A stretch of DNA of 14,402 nucleotides from an uncultured Candidatus Saccharibacteria bacterium. Lineage in GTDB: Bacteria > Patescibacteriota > Saccharimonadia > Saccharimonadales > Saccharimonadaceae. Of the stretch, positions 12,598 through 14,402 are shown piece by piece. The position numbers and the translations under genes are program-made. The stretch is taken from contig CAOZKB010000023.1 of the NCBI GenBank assembly GCA_948571325.1, positions 1 through 14,402 of the forward strand, in the 5' to 3' direction. Position 1 is the stretch's first letter. Every line of letters begins with the position of its first letter. The notes beneath the pieces are model-generated. The model worked only from the letters and a program-made list of their open reading frames with translations, did no database searches and had not been told where the DNA came from.

Positions 12598-14355
12598 GTG
12601 CGTACAATCACCAATTGTAAACAATATCAACTTAGGAATCAAAGCAGTGGTTTTGGCCTGGGTAAAACACTTGCTGATATGGTAGGTATTGTGAGCGCTA
12701 GCGGGTTGATTTTGATTTGTCTGGGATTGTTGCTACCTGTGGTGATTGATAGAGTAGAGGCTGTAGAGGATAGTGTGGGCGATTATGTTGTGCCGACGAT
12801 TTCGCTTGCTTTAGACCAAACTGAGGTAGCAGTGGATATTGCGCCAGCTAGCGGCGGTAAAACTGGAGAGAGCAGTGCTCGCCTCAGTGTGGCCACTACT
12901 AATGGTGCGGGTTATAGTATTTATCTAAACACTTTAGATAATACTAATGCTATGGTTAGCGCTGATGGTAATCAAGCTTACAATATTAAGTCTATTGATC
13001 AGTATCAACTGATCGGTGATTTTGGGGTGAATTCTTGGGGTGTTAGACTGGAGAGGGAAGGGGGAGCGGGGCAATATCAGCCCGTGCCACTAGCTCCTGT
13101 AGTTGTGGCTTCTTCTTCTCGCGCCACAACTGCTGATACTTATGAATTTAATGTTGGTGCTAATATAGATACTTCTCTCCCTGCGGGACAATACAGTAAT
13201 AATATACAAATTTCTGCAGTGGCTAATCCAGCGGTGATTAGTAATTTAAGTCAATTGGTCTATATGCAGGACATGACTAGCGGGATTTGCGCTAATACTA
13301 AAGGTATGGATGGTAGTGTTAAACAAGTTAGTGCTACGGATAGTGCTGGCGCGAAGTTGCTCACTTATGAGGTGACTGTTGGTAATGAAGTTTCAAAGCA
13401 GTTGATTGATATTCGTGATGGAAAAACTTATTGGGTGAGTAAGCTGGCGGATGAAAATTGTTGGATGGTGCAGAATTTAGCCCTAGATTTATCGAATGAT
13501 AAGGCATTGACTAGTCTGGATACGGATATTTTGGCTAACGGTGTTCATAAGGGAAGTTGGATACCGTCAATATCTACGGCGAAAACTATCCCGGCTGCTG
13601 ATCAAGCTATTAACGCATGGTCAGCGACCTCTTGGGATTTAGGTGAATATGTGACGGTTTATCCTAATGCTAACAGTCCTTGTGTCATTGCTGCTGGTAC
13701 TACGAATCTTGAAACTGCCTGTCCGAACAAGTTGAAGAATGTGGCTGGATGGGCCTCTAGTTCTGAACCGGTTGCAATGGATAATTCCGGTGAACCAGCC
13801 ATAGACGCTGCCACGAAAACCTATGACGCTCACTATCTACTGGGGAATTATTATTCCTGGACGGCTGCCACTGTGGCGGAGTTGGGGGCTGGGAATTTTA
13901 GCCCAGATGAGGGAAAAACTGATCCGGCTGCGCTAAGGAATGCTCAGCAGTCGATTTGTCCGAAGGGTTGGAAATTGCCGGTTTCTGGACGTAACTGGAC
14001 GACTGGACAACCGTTTGCTTTGGATGATAGTTTTTATGCACTACTTTATGCTTATGGTTATCCGAGAACGGGCGAATATACGCAAAATGGTAATAATGGC
14101 TATACTTCGTATGCTAATGCGGAAGTTTTTGATGCGCCGCTATATTTTACGCGCGCTGGTCATTTAGAAGGTCGAGGTGGTGAGTTGCGCGGTGTCGCTT
14201 CGTCGGTAAGTTTTTGGTCCTCGACTCTGCATACTGATGGGGCGGCTGATTGGTCTACACAAGCTTATTATTTTGTTTTTGACGGTGCGATCTTTTACCC
14301 TGCTCACGGTGCAGGAAGATACAACGGTAATGCGGTGCGGTGTTTGGCGAGATAA
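12598..14355 (+). CDS. Membrane-anchored or secreted FISUMP-domain surface protein
   Basis: 585 aa, paralogue of the 3819-5405 protein and of the broken gene at 1-813. Membrane segment at about 28-50 after a polar N-terminus; beta-like region with TISLALDQTEVAVDIAP, GYSIYLNTLDNTNAM, DTSLPAGQY (191-199); YMQDMTSGICANT from 222; a roughly 35-residue spacer absent from the 3819-5405 protein; then the FISUMP-like domain with KQLIDIRDGKTYWVSKL (267-283), NCWMVQNLALDL, YDAHYLLGNYYSW, ICPKGWKLP and the terminal GNAVRCLAR. GTG start at 12598 behind GCGGAGG with 6-base spacing. The same cysteines are conserved as in its paralogue. Role unknown; cell-surface location inferred. The last 47 bases of the window hold nothing recognisable. 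Confidence 0.85.
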   Translation: MRTITNCKQYQLRNQSSGFGLGKTLADMVGIVSASGLILICLGLLLPVVIDRVEAVEDSVGDYVVPTISLALDQTEVAVDIAPASGGKTGESSARLSVATTNGAGYSIYLNTLDNTNAMVSADGNQAYNIKSIDQYQLIGDFGVNSWGVRLEREGGAGQYQPVPLAPVVVASSSRATTADTYEFNVGANIDTSLPAGQYSNNIQISAVANPAVISNLSQLVYMQDMTSGICANTKGMDGSVKQVSATDSAGAKLLTYEVTVGNEVSKQLIDIRDGKTYWVSKLADENCWMVQNLALDLSNDKALTSLDTDILANGVHKGSWIPSISTAKTIPAADQAINAWSATSWDLGEYVTVYPNANSPCVIAAGTTNLETACPNKLKNVAGWASSSEPVAMDNSGEPAIDAATKTYDAHYLLGNYYSWTAATVAELGAGNFSPDEGKTDPAALRNAQQSICPKGWKLPVSGRNWTTGQPFALDDSFYALLYAYGYPRTGEYTQNGNNGYTSYANAEVFDAPLYFTRAGHLEGRGGELRGVASSVSFWSSTLHTDGAADWSTQAYYFVFDGAIFYPAHGAGRYNGNAVRCLAR

Positions 14356-14402
14356 GTAAAACTATCAAACAAGAGCAAGAGACTAATGTAAACATTAACA
14401 TC

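Noticed and set aside
1..14402. tRNA or rRNA genes
   Set aside because: No cloverleaf with a T-loop GTTCGAATC-like box and CCA-proximal acceptor stem was found; the GGTTCGAAA near 880 (minus strand) lacks the matching T-stem and acceptor.

Overview
The window looks like a piece of a Patescibacteria (CPR) genome, most likely a Saccharibacteria (TM7) relative. This is inferred from gene content and style: three large secreted FISUMP-type surface proteins sharing the YMQDMTS...C / QLID.RD...YWV.KL...NCWMVQNL signature, leaderless genes, and housekeeping proteins carrying extra insertions. TGA works as a stop (clpP ends on TGA and the following frame is not coding), so this is not the UGA=Gly code of Absconditabacteria or Gracilibacteria. 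The plus strand looks richer in G than C even where genes run on the minus strand, which suggests it is the leading replication strand.

Layout. 1-813 (minus): a FISUMP surface-protein gene with a frame change inside a near-perfect palindrome, running off the left edge. 814-1126: its promoter and structured leader. 1127-3707 (minus): overlapping nifS-mnmA, a sulfur relay for tRNA 2-thiouridine. Both proteins carry insertions or extensions that coincide with long DNA palindromes, and nifS contains a strong plus-strand promoter. 3819-5405 (minus): an intact FISUMP protein with a structured leader, divergent from 5719-9943 (plus): a CIRCE-controlled operon of clpC, a membrane-anchored HELLH protein, and clpP. 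10090-10545 (plus): RNase HI, convergent and overlapping by 4 bases with a minus-strand secreted Ser/Thr-rich protein (10542-11462). 11584-12150 (plus): a leaderless CYTH-domain protein. 12598-14355 (plus): a third intact FISUMP protein behind a roughly 300-base leader.

The most interesting signal is in the untranslated DNA. All three FISUMP genes have a leader in which two long stems interleave (A5'-B5'-A3'-B3') and the last strand runs straight into a U-tract. Copies 2 and 3 share the B-stem sequence and show a compensatory C-G to U-A change; copy 1 keeps the layout with different sequence. This looks like an undescribed attenuator or pseudoknot RNA family controlling surface proteins. A second theme is promoter architecture: nine sites share an extended -10 (TGY-TANNAT), and nifS, the CYTH gene and possibly clpC begin within a few bases of the expected transcription start.
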